A stretch of DNA of 64,000 nucleotides. It comes from Fundidesulfovibrio terrae. GTDB lineage: Bacteria > Desulfobacterota > Desulfovibrionia > Desulfovibrionales > Desulfovibrionaceae. The first letter of the stretch is position 1. Every line of letters starts with the position of its first letter. The translations under genes and the position numbers were made by a program. Below are positions 33,826 through 43,586 of the stretch, in pieces. The notes beneath the pieces are model-generated. The model did no database searches. It was not told where the DNA came from and saw nothing but the letters and a program-made list of their open reading frames with translations. Where the stretch lies: assembly GCF_022808915.1 (NCBI RefSeq), contig NZ_JAKZFS010000004.1:310001-374000 (forward strand), given 5' to 3'.

Positions 33826-36800
33826 TGAACATTTCCAGCCCCTTCATCCGGCGTCCCGTGGCCACCACGCTCCTCATGGTGGCGGTGCTGCTGGCCGGGG
33901 CCATGGCCTACAGGCAGCTCCCCGTGGCCGCGCTGCCCCAGGTGGACTATCCCACCATCCAGGTGCGCACCTTCTATCCCGGAGCCAGCCCCGAGGTCAT
34001 GGCCTCGTCCGTGACCGCGCCCCTGGAGCGCCAGTTCGGCCAGATGCCGGGCCTCACTCAGATGACGTCGAACAGCTCCAGCGGCTGTTCGGTGGTCACG
34101 CTGCAGTTCTCCCTCGACTTAAGCCTTGATGTGGCCGAACAGCAGGTTCAGGCGGCCATCAACGCCTCCTTCAACTTCCTGCCCAAGGACCTGCCCAACC
34201 CGCCGGTCTACAGCAAGGTCAACCCGGCCGACGCGCCCATTTTGACCCTGGCGCTGACTTCGGCCACGGTGCCCTTGCCCAAGGTGGAGGACCTGGCCGA
34301 CACCCGCTTCGCCCAGAAGATATCCCAGCTGCCGGGCGTGGGCCTGGTGAGCCTGTCCGGCGGGCAGCGCCCGGCCGTGCGGGTGCACGCCAACCCGGCT
34401 GCCCTGGCCTCCTACGGCCTGACGCTCGAGGATTTGCGCGCGGCCATCGGCGCGGCCAACGTGGACCTGGCAAAGGGCAGCTTCGACGGCCCCAAGCAGG
34501 CCTCCATCATCGGAGCCAACGACCAGCTCTACACCAGCGAGGAGTACAAGCCCCTCATCATCGCCTACCGTAACGGCGCGCCGGTGAAGGTCTCGGACGT
34601 GGCCGACGTGGAGGACGGAGCCGAGGACGAGCGCCAGGCCGCCTGGGCCGACGCCTCGCCCGCGGTCATCGTCAACATCCAGCGCCAGCCCGGGGCCAAC
34701 GTCATCGAGGTGGTGGACCGGGTCAAGCGGCTTATGCCCCAGCTCAAGGGCAGCCTGCCTCCCGGCGTGGACGTATCCGTGCTGACGGACCGCACCACCA
34801 CCATCCGGGCCTCGGTGGAAGACGTGCAGTACGAGCTCATGCTGGCCGTGGCCCTGGTGGTCATGGTCATCTACCTGTTCCTGCGCAACCTCCCGGCCAC
34901 CGCCATCCCGAGCGTGGCCGTGCCGCTCTCCCTGGTGGGCACCTTCGGGGCCATGTACCTGATGGGGTTCAGCCTGAACAACCTCTCGCTCATGGCCCTG
35001 ACCATCTCCACGGGCTTCGTGGTGGACGACGCCATCGTCATGATCGAGAACGTGGCCCGATACGTGGAGCAGGGGGAGAACCCCTTCGAGGCGGCGCTCA
35101 AGGGATCGAAGCAGATCGGTTTCACCATCCTGTCGCTCACGGTGTCGCTCATCGCGGTGCTCATCCCGCTTCTGTTCATGAGCGACGTGGTGGGCAGGCT
35201 GTTTCGCGAGTTCGCCATCACCCTGGGGGTGTCCATCCTCATTTCGGCGGCGGTGTCGCTGACGCTGACCCCCATGATGTGCGCCAAGCTCCTGCGCCAC
35301 ATCCCCCCGGAGAAGGAGGGGCGCATCCACCAGTTCACCCAGCGCGGCTTCGACTGGGTGATCGAGCGCTACGGCGCAAGCCTCAAGTGGGTGCTGCGCC
35401 ACCAGCCCATGGTCCTGCTGGTGGCCGTGGGCACCCTGGCGCTCACAGTAGCCCTGTACGTGTGGTCGCCCAAGGGCTTCTTCCCGGTGCAGGACACCGG
35501 GCTCATCGTGGGCATCTCCGAGGCCCCCCAGTCCATCTCCTTCCCGGCCATGGCCGAGCGCCAGCGCGAGCTTGCCGCCGTGATCCTCAAGGATCCGGCC
35601 GTTGAGAGCCTGTCGTCCTTCATCGGCGTGGACGGAACCAACGCGTCGCTTTCCAGCGGGCGCATCCAGATCAACCTGAAGCCCCTGGCCGAGCGCAAGT
35701 TGAGCGCCACCAAGGTCATCGAGCGCCTGCGGCCCCAGGTGGCCAAGGTCGGGGGCATCACCCTGCACCTGCAGCCCTCGCAGGACCTCACCGTGGACGT
35801 GCGCGTCTCCCGCACCCAGTTCCAGTACACTCTGGAAACCCCGGACGCAGCCGACCTCACACTGTGGGTCCCCCGCCTCGTGGACGCCTTGAAGCAGCGC
35901 CCGGAGCTTACGAGCGTGTCCTCCGACCTGCAGGACCGCGCCCCCCGGACCATGGTCACCATCGACCGGGCCACGGCCTCGCGCCTGGGGATCACCCCGC
36001 AGCAGATCGACGACACCCTCTATGACGCTTTCGGGCAGCGCCAGGTGTCCACCATCTACACCGAGCTCAACCAATACCGGGTGGTGCTGGCCGCCAAGCC
36101 CGGCATGCGCCGCGACGCATCGGACCTGGGAGCCATCTACCTGCGCTCCCAGGACGGCAGGCAGGTGCCGCTGACGGCCATCGCCCGGGTGGGCGATTCC
36201 TCCGGCCCCCTGGTGATAAACCGCCTGGCGCAGTTCCCGGTGGCCACGGTTTCCTTCGACGCCTCGCCCGGCAATTCGCTCGGCGACGCAGTGCGCGCCG
36301 TGGAGGAGGCGTCCGCCGGACTGAACATGCCGGCCAGCATACAGCGCGACTTCCAGGGCACGGCCAAGGCGTTCATGGCTTCGCTCTCCAACGAGGCATT
36401 GCTCATCCTGGCCGCCCTGGTCACCGTGTATATCGTGCTGGGCGTGCTCTACGAGAGCTACATCCACCCCGTGACCATCCTGTCCACGCTGCCCTCGGCC
36501 GGGGTCGGGGCGCTTCTGGCGCTTATGGTCTTCGGCATGGACCTGGACGTGCTGGCCATCATCGGCATCATCCTGCTCATCGGCATCGTGAAGAAGAACG
36601 GCATCATGATGGTGGACTTCGCCCTGGAGGCCGAGCGCGAGGAGGGCATGGCCCCCGAGGAGGCCATCTACCAGGCGTGCCTCCTGCGATTCCGCCCCAT
36701 CATGATGACCACCATGGCGGCGCTCCTCGGCGCGCTGCCCCTGGCCATCGGCGGGGGCGTGGGCTCGGAGCTGAGGCGGCCGCTGGGCATCTGCATCATC

Positions 36801-36935
36801 GGCGGCCTGGTCATCAGCCAGCTTCTGACCCTCTACACCACGCCGGTGATCTACCTGGCCTTCGACAGGCTGTCGCGGCGCATGCGCGGCGTGCGGCCTG
36901 CAGAGGCCGGCCAGACCGGAGAGTTCGGAGCCTAG
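33825..36935 (+). CDS. RND efflux pump subunit (MdtB-like)
   Basis: 1036 residues, normal for HAE1-type RND pumps. N-terminal signature [11 protein letters not shown]; proton-relay helix with [12 protein letters not shown] near residue 400. Twelve membrane helices and two large periplasmic loops. It expels drugs or lipophilic compounds using the proton gradient. Together with the next gene it forms the two-pump MdtBC arrangement, in which two different RND chains make one heterotrimer. Confidence 0.93.
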   Translation: MNISSPFIRRPVATTLLMVAVLLAGAMAYRQLPVAALPQVDYPTIQVRTFYPGASPEVMASSVTAPLERQFGQMPGLTQMTSNSSSGCSVVTLQFSLDLSLDVAEQQVQAAINASFNFLPKDLPNPPVYSKVNPADAPILTLALTSATVPLPKVEDLADTRFAQKISQLPGVGLVSLSGGQRPAVRVHANPAALASYGLTLEDLRAAIGAANVDLAKGSFDGPKQASIIGANDQLYTSEEYKPLIIAYRNGAPVKVSDVADVEDGAEDERQAAWADASPAVIVNIQRQPGANVIEVVDRVKRLMPQLKGSLPPGVDVSVLTDRTTTIRASVEDVQYELMLAVALVVMVIYLFLRNLPATAIPSVAVPLSLVGTFGAMYLMGFSLNNLSLMALTISTGFVVDDAIVMIENVARYVEQGENPFEAALKGSKQIGFTILSLTVSLIAVLIPLLFMSDVVGRLFREFAITLGVSILISAAVSLTLTPMMCAKLLRHIPPEKEGRIHQFTQRGFDWVIERYGASLKWVLRHQPMVLLVAVGTLALTVALYVWSPKGFFPVQDTGLIVGISEAPQSISFPAMAERQRELAAVILKDPAVESLSSFIGVDGTNASLSSGRIQINLKPLAERKLSATKVIERLRPQVAKVGGITLHLQPSQDLTVDVRVSRTQFQYTLETPDAADLTLWVPRLVDALKQRPELTSVSSDLQDRAPRTMVTIDRATASRLGITPQQIDDTLYDAFGQRQVSTIYTELNQYRVVLAAKPGMRRDASDLGAIYLRSQDGRQVPLTAIARVGDSSGPLVINRLAQFPVATVSFDASPGNSLGDAVRAVEEASAGLNMPASIQRDFQGTAKAFMASLSNEALLILAALVTVYIVLGVLYESYIHPVTILSTLPSAGVGALLALMVFGMDLDVLAIIGIILLIGIVKKNGIMMVDFALEAEREEGMAPEEAIYQACLLRFRPIMMTTMAALLGALPLAIGGGVGSELRRPLGICIIGGLVISQLLTLYTTPVIYLAFDRLSRRMRGVRPAEAGQTGEFGA

Positions 36936-36939
36936 GGCC

Positions 36940-39900
36940 ATGAACATCCCCGGAGTGTTCATCAAACGCCCGGTTGCCACAACGCTCCTGACCCTGGGGC
37001 TGGTGCTGGCCGGGATCATCAGCTTCCGGCTGCTGCCGGTCTCGCCCCTGCCCAGGGTGGACTTCCCCACCATCTCCGTGTCCGCCGGGCTGCCCGGGGC
37101 CGACCCCGAGACCATGGCCACCTCCGTGGCCGCGCCCCTGGAACGCCAGTTCGGTCGCATCGCGGGCGTCACCGAGATGACCTCCACCTGCTACCGGGGC
37201 TCGGCCAACATCACCCTGCAGTTCGACCTCAACCGGAACATCGACGGCGCGGCCCGCGACGTGCAAGCCGCCATCAACGCCGCCCGCAGCCAGCTGCCGT
37301 CCAACCTCCCCAACAACCCCACCTACCGCAAGGTCAACCCGGCCGACGCGCCCATCCTCATCCTGTCGCTCACCTCGGAAACCGTGAGCCGCGCGCGCAT
37401 GTACGACGCGGCCACCACCATCCTGCAGCAGAAGCTCTCCCAGGTGGACGGGGTGGGGCAGGTGTTCGTGGGCGGCGGCGCGCTGCCCTCGGTGCGCGTG
37501 GAGCTCAACCCCGCGGCGCTGGCGCGCTACAACGTCAGCATGGAGGACGTGCGCGGGGTGCTGGCCGCCACCAACGCCAACCGGCCCAAGGGACAGCTGG
37601 CCGACGAGGCCACCTCCCGCGAGATCGACACCAACGACCAGCTCTCCAAGGCGTCGGAATATGAGCCGGTCATCGTGGCCTTCCGCTCGGGTTCGGCCGT
37701 CAAGCTCTCGGATGTGGCCGAGGTGAAGGACTCGGTGGAGGACGTGCGCACCCTGGGACTGGTGAACGCCACCCCGGCGGTGATGATCATCGTCTTCCGG
37801 CAGCCCGGGGCCAACATCATCGAGACCGTGGACAACGTGCGCGCCCTCATGCCCATGCTTGAGGCCAACCTGCCCGAGGGAGTGAAATTCTCGGCCGTGC
37901 TGGACCGCAGCCCGCCCATCCGGGCCTCGCTCGCCGAGGTGGAGCTGTCGCTGGTCATCTCGTGCCTGCTGGTGGTGCTGGTGGTGTTCGTGTTCCTGCG
38001 CACGCTCCGGGCCACGGTGATTCCCGGCGTGGCCGTGGTGGCCTCGCTCATAGGCACCTTCGGGGTGATGTACCTGGTGGGCTACAGCCTGGACAACCTC
38101 TCGCTCATGGCCCTGACCATCGCCACGGGCTTCGTGGTGGACGACGCCATCGTGGTGCTGGAAAACATCACCAGCCACCTGGAGCGCGGCCGGACGCCCT
38201 TCGAGGCGGCCATGCTCGGGGCCAAGGAGATCAGCTTCACCGTGGTCTCCATGAGCCTGTCGCTGGTGGCGGTGTTCATCCCCATCCTGCTCATGGGCGG
38301 CATCGTGGGCAGGCTCTTCCGGGAATTCGCCGTGACCCTGTCGGCGGCCATATTCATCTCCATGATCCTGTCGCTGACCACCACGCCCATGATGTGCGCG
38401 GCGCTGCTGCGGCACGGCGGCCAGGAGGGGATGGGGCGCTTCCAGCGGGCCAGCTCGCGCGTGTTCGACTCCCTGCACGCCCTCTACGAGAGGAGCCTGC
38501 GCTGGGCCATCCGCAGGAGGCGGCTCATGCTCGGGCTCACCATCGCCGCCGTGGCGCTGAACGTGGTGCTCTATTCGGCCGTGCCCAAGGGCTTCTTCCC
38601 CCAGCAGGACACCGGCAGGCTGGCCGGGGGCATCCAGGCCGCCCAGGACGTGTCTTTCCAGGACATGGCCAAGAAGCTAACGGCGGTGGTGGAGGTCATC
38701 AAGAAGGACCCCGACGTGGAGTACGTCATGGGCTTCACCGGCGGCGGGGGGCCGGGCGGGGCCACCACCAACACCGCGCGGATGTTCATCGCGCTCAAGC
38801 CCTTCGGCCAGCGCAAGGCCACCGCCGAGCAGGTGGTGGGCAGGCTCCGGGGCCGGCTTTCCCAGGTGCCGGGCGCTCCGGTGTTCCTGCAGCCCGTGCA
38901 GGAGTTGCGCGTGGGCGGCAGGCAAAGCAACGCCCTCTACCAGTACACCCTGCAGGGGGAGAGCTTCCAGGACGTGGGTGTGGCCGCCCCCCTGATGATG
39001 GCCAAGATGCGCGACATGCCCCTGGTCACGGACGTCAACAGCGACCAGCAGGACAAGGGCCTGCAGACCAGGCTGGTCATCGACCGGGCCACGGCCTCGC
39101 GCCTGGGCATAAACGCCCGGCTGGTGGACAACATCCTCTACGACGCCTTCGGCCAGCGCCAGGTGTCGGTCAACTACACGCTGCTCAACCAGTACCACGT
39201 GGTCATGGAGGTGGACCCCAGGTTCTGGCAGAGCCCGGAGAGCCTGAAGGACATCTACGTGCCCTCGTCCACGGGGACCATGGTGCCCCTGTCGGCTTTC
39301 GCGCGTTTCGAGCCGTCCTCCACCACGCTCGCCGTGAACCACCAGGGGCAGTTCCCCTCCACCACCATCTCCTTCAACCTGGCCCCGGGCGTGGCCCTGG
39401 GGCAGGCCGTGGCGGCCATCCAGGACGCGGCGGACAAGGCCGGTCTTCCTGCCGGGGTGCGCGGCACGTTCCAGGGCACGGCCCAGGCTTTCAAGGACGC
39501 CCTGGGCAACCAGCCGCTGCTTATCCTGGCGGCCCTGGCGGCGGTGTACATCGTGCTCGGCATGCTCTACGAGAGCTACGTCCACCCCGTGACCATCCTG
39601 TCCACGCTGCCCTCGGCCGGGGTGGGCGCGGTGACGGCGCTCATGATCACCGGCATCGACTTCTCGGTAATCGCCATCATCGGCGTCATCCTGCTCATCG
39701 GCATCGTGAAGAAGAACGGCATCATGATGGTGGATTTCGCCCTGGAGGCCCAGCGCGGCGAGGGCCTTCCCCCGGACGAGGCCATCTTCCAGGCGTGCCT
39801 CAAGCGCTTCCGGCCCATCATGATGACCACCATGGCCGCGCTTCTGGGCGCCCTGCCCCTGGCGCTCTCCTCGGGAGCGGGTTCGGAGCTGCGGCGGCCG

Positions 39901-40041
39901 CTGGGCGTCTCCATCATCGGCGGGCTGGTGGTCAGCCAGATGCTCACCCTGTACACCACCCCGGTGGTCTATCTGTACATGGACCGCTTCCGGGCCTTCG
40001 TGGCCAGGCTTCGCGGCAGGCAGCCCGCCGCGCGCGCGTAA
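36940..40041 (+). CDS. RND efflux pump subunit (MdtC-like)
   Basis: 1033 residues. The N terminus is [11 protein letters not shown], with [12 protein letters not shown] in TM4. It is clearly paralogous to the upstream pump over its full length, and four bases separate the genes. No outer-membrane channel gene follows in the operon; a TolC-type partner must be encoded elsewhere. The next gene (uppP) is 84 bases on and may be in the same transcript. Confidence 0.93.
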   Translation: MNIPGVFIKRPVATTLLTLGLVLAGIISFRLLPVSPLPRVDFPTISVSAGLPGADPETMATSVAAPLERQFGRIAGVTEMTSTCYRGSANITLQFDLNRNIDGAARDVQAAINAARSQLPSNLPNNPTYRKVNPADAPILILSLTSETVSRARMYDAATTILQQKLSQVDGVGQVFVGGGALPSVRVELNPAALARYNVSMEDVRGVLAATNANRPKGQLADEATSREIDTNDQLSKASEYEPVIVAFRSGSAVKLSDVAEVKDSVEDVRTLGLVNATPAVMIIVFRQPGANIIETVDNVRALMPMLEANLPEGVKFSAVLDRSPPIRASLAEVELSLVISCLLVVLVVFVFLRTLRATVIPGVAVVASLIGTFGVMYLVGYSLDNLSLMALTIATGFVVDDAIVVLENITSHLERGRTPFEAAMLGAKEISFTVVSMSLSLVAVFIPILLMGGIVGRLFREFAVTLSAAIFISMILSLTTTPMMCAALLRHGGQEGMGRFQRASSRVFDSLHALYERSLRWAIRRRRLMLGLTIAAVALNVVLYSAVPKGFFPQQDTGRLAGGIQAAQDVSFQDMAKKLTAVVEVIKKDPDVEYVMGFTGGGGPGGATTNTARMFIALKPFGQRKATAEQVVGRLRGRLSQVPGAPVFLQPVQELRVGGRQSNALYQYTLQGESFQDVGVAAPLMMAKMRDMPLVTDVNSDQQDKGLQTRLVIDRATASRLGINARLVDNILYDAFGQRQVSVNYTLLNQYHVVMEVDPRFWQSPESLKDIYVPSSTGTMVPLSAFARFEPSSTTLAVNHQGQFPSTTISFNLAPGVALGQAVAAIQDAADKAGLPAGVRGTFQGTAQAFKDALGNQPLLILAALAAVYIVLGMLYESYVHPVTILSTLPSAGVGAVTALMITGIDFSVIAIIGVILLIGIVKKNGIMMVDFALEAQRGEGLPPDEAIFQACLKRFRPIMMTTMAALLGALPLALSSGAGSELRRPLGVSIIGGLVVSQMLTLYTTPVVYLYMDRFRAFVARLRGRQPAARA

Positions 40042-40125
40042 GACTCGGGGCTTGCGCGCGGCCCCGGCATGGAATAACCCGGCCCGGCCGCAGCCACACA
40101 GCAACTTAAACAGGATCGATCCCGC

Positions 40126-40938
40126 ATGACCTGGTTTCAGAACATTCTTTTCGCCCTGGTGCAGGGCGTGTCCGAGCTGTTCCCGGTGAGCAGCGTGGCC
40201 CACGGGGTGCTCACTCCCTGGTTCTTCGGCTGGGACTTGAGCCCCGTGTTCCTCAAGGAGCATTTCCTGCCCTACGTCGTCATGCTGCACCTGGGCACGT
40301 GCCTCGCGCTGCTGCTCTATTTCCTGGAGGACTGGAAGCGCATCGCGTCGTCCTTGTGGAACAAGGACGGCAAACGCGAGCTTCTGCTGGTGGTGGCCGG
40401 AACCGTGCCTCCCGCCGTGCTGGGTTTCGCCTTCGAGAAATCCCTGCGGCGCATCTTCGCCAGCGTCACCAGCGCGGCGGTGTTCCTCATCGTCAACGGA
40501 GTGCTGCTGTTCGTGGGGGAGCGGCTCAAGGCGCGGGGCAGCAAGCGCCTGGAGGACCTGTCCATGCCCCAGGCCCTGACCGTGGGGTTCTTCCAGTCTT
40601 TGGCCCTGATCCCCGGATTCTCGCGCTCCGGAGCCAGCATGGTGGGGGGATTCCTCTTCGGGCTCACCCATGAGGAGGCGGTGCGCTATTCGATGCTGCT
40701 GGCCACGCCTATCATCATGGGGGCCACCATCCTGGAAGCCCCCAAGCTCCTGGCGGCCGACGTGGGGGACCTTCTTTCCCAGTCCCTGGCCGGCGGGGCG
40801 GTGGCCGGAGCGGCGGCCTTCGCCAGCGTGTGGCTCATGATCCGGTGGTTCAGGAGGCACGAGGTCAACGCCATGTGGCCGTTTTCGCTCTACTGCCTGG
40901 CCCTGGGCTCGGTGGTGCTTCTGTCTCGGGCGTTGTAA
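40126..40938 (+). CDS. uppP: Undecaprenyl-diphosphatase
   Basis: 270 residues, about eight membrane helices. Catalytic motif region Q-G-V-S-E-L-F-P-V-S-S-V-A-H at about 14-27 (the glutamate-rich BacA motif) and P-G-F-S-R-S-G-A near residue 165. It removes a phosphate from undecaprenyl diphosphate so that the carrier can be reused for peptidoglycan and surface glycan export. High dosage of this family confers bacitracin resistance in other bacteria. Confidence 0.93.
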   Translation: MTWFQNILFALVQGVSELFPVSSVAHGVLTPWFFGWDLSPVFLKEHFLPYVVMLHLGTCLALLLYFLEDWKRIASSLWNKDGKRELLLVVAGTVPPAVLGFAFEKSLRRIFASVTSAAVFLIVNGVLLFVGERLKARGSKRLEDLSMPQALTVGFFQSLALIPGFSRSGASMVGGFLFGLTHEEAVRYSMLLATPIIMGATILEAPKLLAADVGDLLSQSLAGGAVAGAAAFASVWLMIRWFRRHEVNAMWPFSLYCLALGSVVLLSRAL

Positions 40939-40988
40939 CCGTCGGCGGGCCGCATTTTCGCGCCGGAAAGGAACGCGCGGCGCGTGAC

Positions 40989-41726
40989 TTAGGTGTCCGC
41001 CGGCATCTTCTCGCAGTAGTTCAGGAACTTCCGGGCCTCGTTGAATCCCGGATTGAGGGCCAGCGCCTGGCTCAGGCGCAGCTTGCAGTTCGGAATATCC
41101 TTCTTGTCGAAGTACACCCGGGCCAGGTTGAACAGAACGTGGTCGTCGCCTGGGTTGATCTCCAGGGCCTTTTCCAGAAAAGCGATGGCCTGGTCGAAGT
41201 GGCCGTTTTTGCGCAGGCGCACCCCGAAGGAGTTGAGCCGCTCGCGGTGCTCGATGGCGAAGGCGTCCTCCAGGCCCATGAGAACCCGGAGCACCTTGAG
41301 CAGTTTCTCAAACTCGTTTTTCTCCGTGTAGACCTCTCCCAGGCCGTAGTTGGCCTCCACGTTGTTTTCGTCGATCATCAGGGCCTTGACGAATTCCCTC
41401 TCGGCGGCGTCGAGCTGGCCGTCCTGGAGGTATTCCTCGCCCTTGGAGATCTTTTCGTAGAGCGACTTGAGCGCCGGGACAGTGTTGGCCTGGTAGTATC
41501 CGGGCTCGGGAGTGTATTCGGCCAGGAACTTGTCGCTCTTGATGAAGTCCCGCAATCCGGACGGCACGTGGTAGATGTTGAGGGGCTGGATGTCGAAGTT
41601 CTCGTCGCTCAACTGGCGGGCGAACCAATAGGTGAGCTTCTGGTGCTGCGTGCGCGTGGTCCCGGTCCCCACTTCGGTGAGGACGCGGTGGGAGTAGACC
41701 CCCAGGACGATCGGATATTCGGGCAT
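40989..41726 (-). CDS. TPR-repeat protein
   Basis: 245 residues. After an N-terminal region of about 90 residues come three or four tetratricopeptide repeats, for example L-Q-D-G-Q-L-D-A-A-E-R-E-F and the A-I-A-F-L-E-K-A-L-E-I-N-P-G-D unit. No signal peptide is seen, so it is probably cytoplasmic and mediates protein contacts. The ATG at 41726 directly precedes the conserved-looking start M-P-E-Y-P-I-V-L-G; GGGAAGG lies 11 bases before it. Convergent with uppP. Confidence 0.75.
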   Translation of the reverse strand: MPEYPIVLGVYSHRVLTEVGTGTTRTQHQKLTYWFARQLSDENFDIQPLNIYHVPSGLRDFIKSDKFLAEYTPEPGYYQANTVPALKSLYEKISKGEEYLQDGQLDAAEREFVKALMIDENNVEANYGLGEVYTEKNEFEKLLKVLRVLMGLEDAFAIEHRERLNSFGVRLRKNGHFDQAIAFLEKALEINPGDDHVLFNLARVYFDKKDIPNCKLRLSQALALNPGFNEARKFLNYCEKMPADT

Positions 41727-41963
41727 TGTGCGGCGAACCTTCCCTGTGTGATGAATGTCGAGTTGCATGCCGATAGCGCGGAATACTCGCGCTGTACATC
41801 CATTTGTGCGCACGGCGGGCCTGGCCTGCACGCGGCATGCAGCCTGGAAGAAACGCCTGGGCGATTTCATTGCGCCGGGTCTTTCGGATTATCCGTGTTG
41901 GGGGTATTGCTACCGGAAATGTGGTGACGCATTCCGGAAACGCCCCCAGGAGAGGTCTGCACG

Positions 41964-43532
41964 ATGCAACGCAAATCCATAACGCTCATGATGGTTGCCG
42001 CGGCCGCGACGCTTGTTTCGGGTGTCCTGGGCCTTTGGCTCGGCAGCGCCCAGGCGCTCTGGACAGGAGGCATGGCGGTAGGGGCGTGCTTCGCGGCCGC
42101 GCTGGCCGCCGGAATTGTCGCGGCGGGCTCCGCCGGGGCTTCGGACCGTGTGGAGGCGTTCCTGCGCCGCGTGGCCGGGGGCGACTACAAGGTGTCCCTG
42201 GATGGCGGCGGGGAGAGCGCCCTGGAGACGGCCGCGCGCGGCGCTGTGGGGCGTCTGAAGAATGACCTGGGATTCTCGCGCGGCGTGCTCATGGGCATGG
42301 CCACCCCCTGCGTTGTGGTGGACAACGACGAAGTGTTGCGCTTCACCAACAGGAACCTTTTGCGCATCCTGGAGCAGGACGGCGCTCCCGAGGATTATTA
42401 CGGGCAGAACGTGGCCCACTTCTTCTACGGGGACTCCACCCGCCAGACCGTGCTCGGCGTGGCCATGCGCGAACGCCGGGAGATCACCAAGGAGGTGGAG
42501 CTCACCGGCCGCAAGGGCGGCAAGCGCAACATCCGCATCGACGCATCCCCCCTCTACGACCTGGACGGTCGGCTGATGGGCTCGCTCTGCGTCTATGCCG
42601 ACCTCACCGACCTGCGCGTCCAGGAGGCCGTGCTCGTCGGCGTCAACCAGGCCATCGCCCGGACCGCCGAGCAGGCGGACGCGAGCGGCGGCCAGGTGGC
42701 CCAGGCGGTCCAGGAGCTGTCCGGGCTGGTGAGCCGCTCCCGCGACGGGGCCGAGAAGCAGCGCAGCCGCATGGGCGAGACCGCCGGGGCCGTGGAAGAG
42801 ATGAGCGTCACGGTGACGGAAATGGCGCAAAGCGCCTCCCTGGCCGCCGACACTTCGGGCAACGCCCGGCGCAAGGCGCAGGAGGGCGCGGCCATCGTGG
42901 GCCAGGTGGTGGCGGGCATCGGGGATGTGGAATCCCAGGCGCGCGCCCTCAAGGCCGACATGGACGCGCTGGGCAGGCGGGCGGCGGGCATCGGACAGGT
43001 GCTGGGCGTCATCTCGGACATCGCCGACCAGACCAACCTCCTGGCGCTCAACGCGGCCATCGAGGCGGCACGGGCGGGCGAGGCCGGACGCGGCTTCGCC
43101 GTGGTGGCCGACGAGGTGCGCAAGCTGGCCGAGAAGACCCAGAACGCCACCAAGGAAGTGGAGACGGCCATCCGGGGCATCCAGGAGGAGACCGGCAAGA
43201 ACGTGGACAACGTGGACCGGGCCGTGAAGACCATCGAGCAGGCCACGCTCCAGGCCGCCCGGAGCGGCGAGGCCCTGAGCGAGATCGTGGGGCTCATCGA
43301 CGAGGCATCCGGGCAGGTGCGTTCCATCGCCACCGCGTCCGAACGCGAGTCGGCCTCTGCGGATGCCGTCCGGCGATCCGTGGAGGATGTCAGCGCCATC
43401 TCGTCCGAAACAGCGCAGGCCATGACCCAGGCGTCGCGGGCCGTAGCCGGGCTGGCGGACCAGGCCCAGGTGCTGCTCGGCCTCATCAGGCGGATGCGGG
43501 AAGATGGAGGGGGCCAAGCCGCCCTGACCTAG
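41964..43532 (+). CDS. Methyl-accepting chemotaxis protein with cytoplasmic PAS domain
   Basis: 522 residues. Two membrane helices near the N terminus (about 7-25 and 33-53) are separated by only a few residues, so there is no periplasmic sensor. A PAS-like domain at about 105-225 is the likely sensor. The signalling hairpin [20 protein letters not shown] lies near residues 350-370. There is no C-terminal receptor-tail pentapeptide for CheR/CheB. AGGAGAGG stands before the ATG. It may sense an internal cue such as redox or energy state. Confidence 0.93.
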   Translation: MQRKSITLMMVAAAATLVSGVLGLWLGSAQALWTGGMAVGACFAAALAAGIVAAGSAGASDRVEAFLRRVAGGDYKVSLDGGGESALETAARGAVGRLKNDLGFSRGVLMGMATPCVVVDNDEVLRFTNRNLLRILEQDGAPEDYYGQNVAHFFYGDSTRQTVLGVAMRERREITKEVELTGRKGGKRNIRIDASPLYDLDGRLMGSLCVYADLTDLRVQEAVLVGVNQAIARTAEQADASGGQVAQAVQELSGLVSRSRDGAEKQRSRMGETAGAVEEMSVTVTEMAQSASLAADTSGNARRKAQEGAAIVGQVVAGIGDVESQARALKADMDALGRRAAGIGQVLGVISDIADQTNLLALNAAIEAARAGEAGRGFAVVADEVRKLAEKTQNATKEVETAIRGIQEETGKNVDNVDRAVKTIEQATLQAARSGEALSEIVGLIDEASGQVRSIATASERESASADAVRRSVEDVSAISSETAQAMTQASRAVAGLADQAQVLLGLIRRMREDGGGQAALT

Positions 43533-43549
43533 GGTGGGAGCGTCAGGAC

Positions 43550-43577
43550 CCTAAAAACATATTCTATGGTTTTCAGG
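43550..43577. terminator. Imperfect hairpin between convergent MCP and kinase genes
   Basis: CCTAAAAACATA and TATGGTTTTCAGG pair imperfectly around TTC, just past both stop codons. The sequence from here to the kinase stop resembles the one after the LolA-like gene at 28725-28760. Confidence 0.45.
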
Positions 43578-43586
43578 GACGCGGCA

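Noticed and set aside
34119-37187. Very long open frame on the minus strand (over 1000 codons) opposite the RND genes
   Set aside because: Its translation is Gly/His/Asp-rich low complexity without family features, while the plus strand encodes clear RND pumps. It is a shadow frame produced by the high GC content.
41880-41930. A sigma-54 promoter for the MCP (TTGGGGGTATTGCT)
   Set aside because: The distance between the GG and GC elements is about three bases too short.
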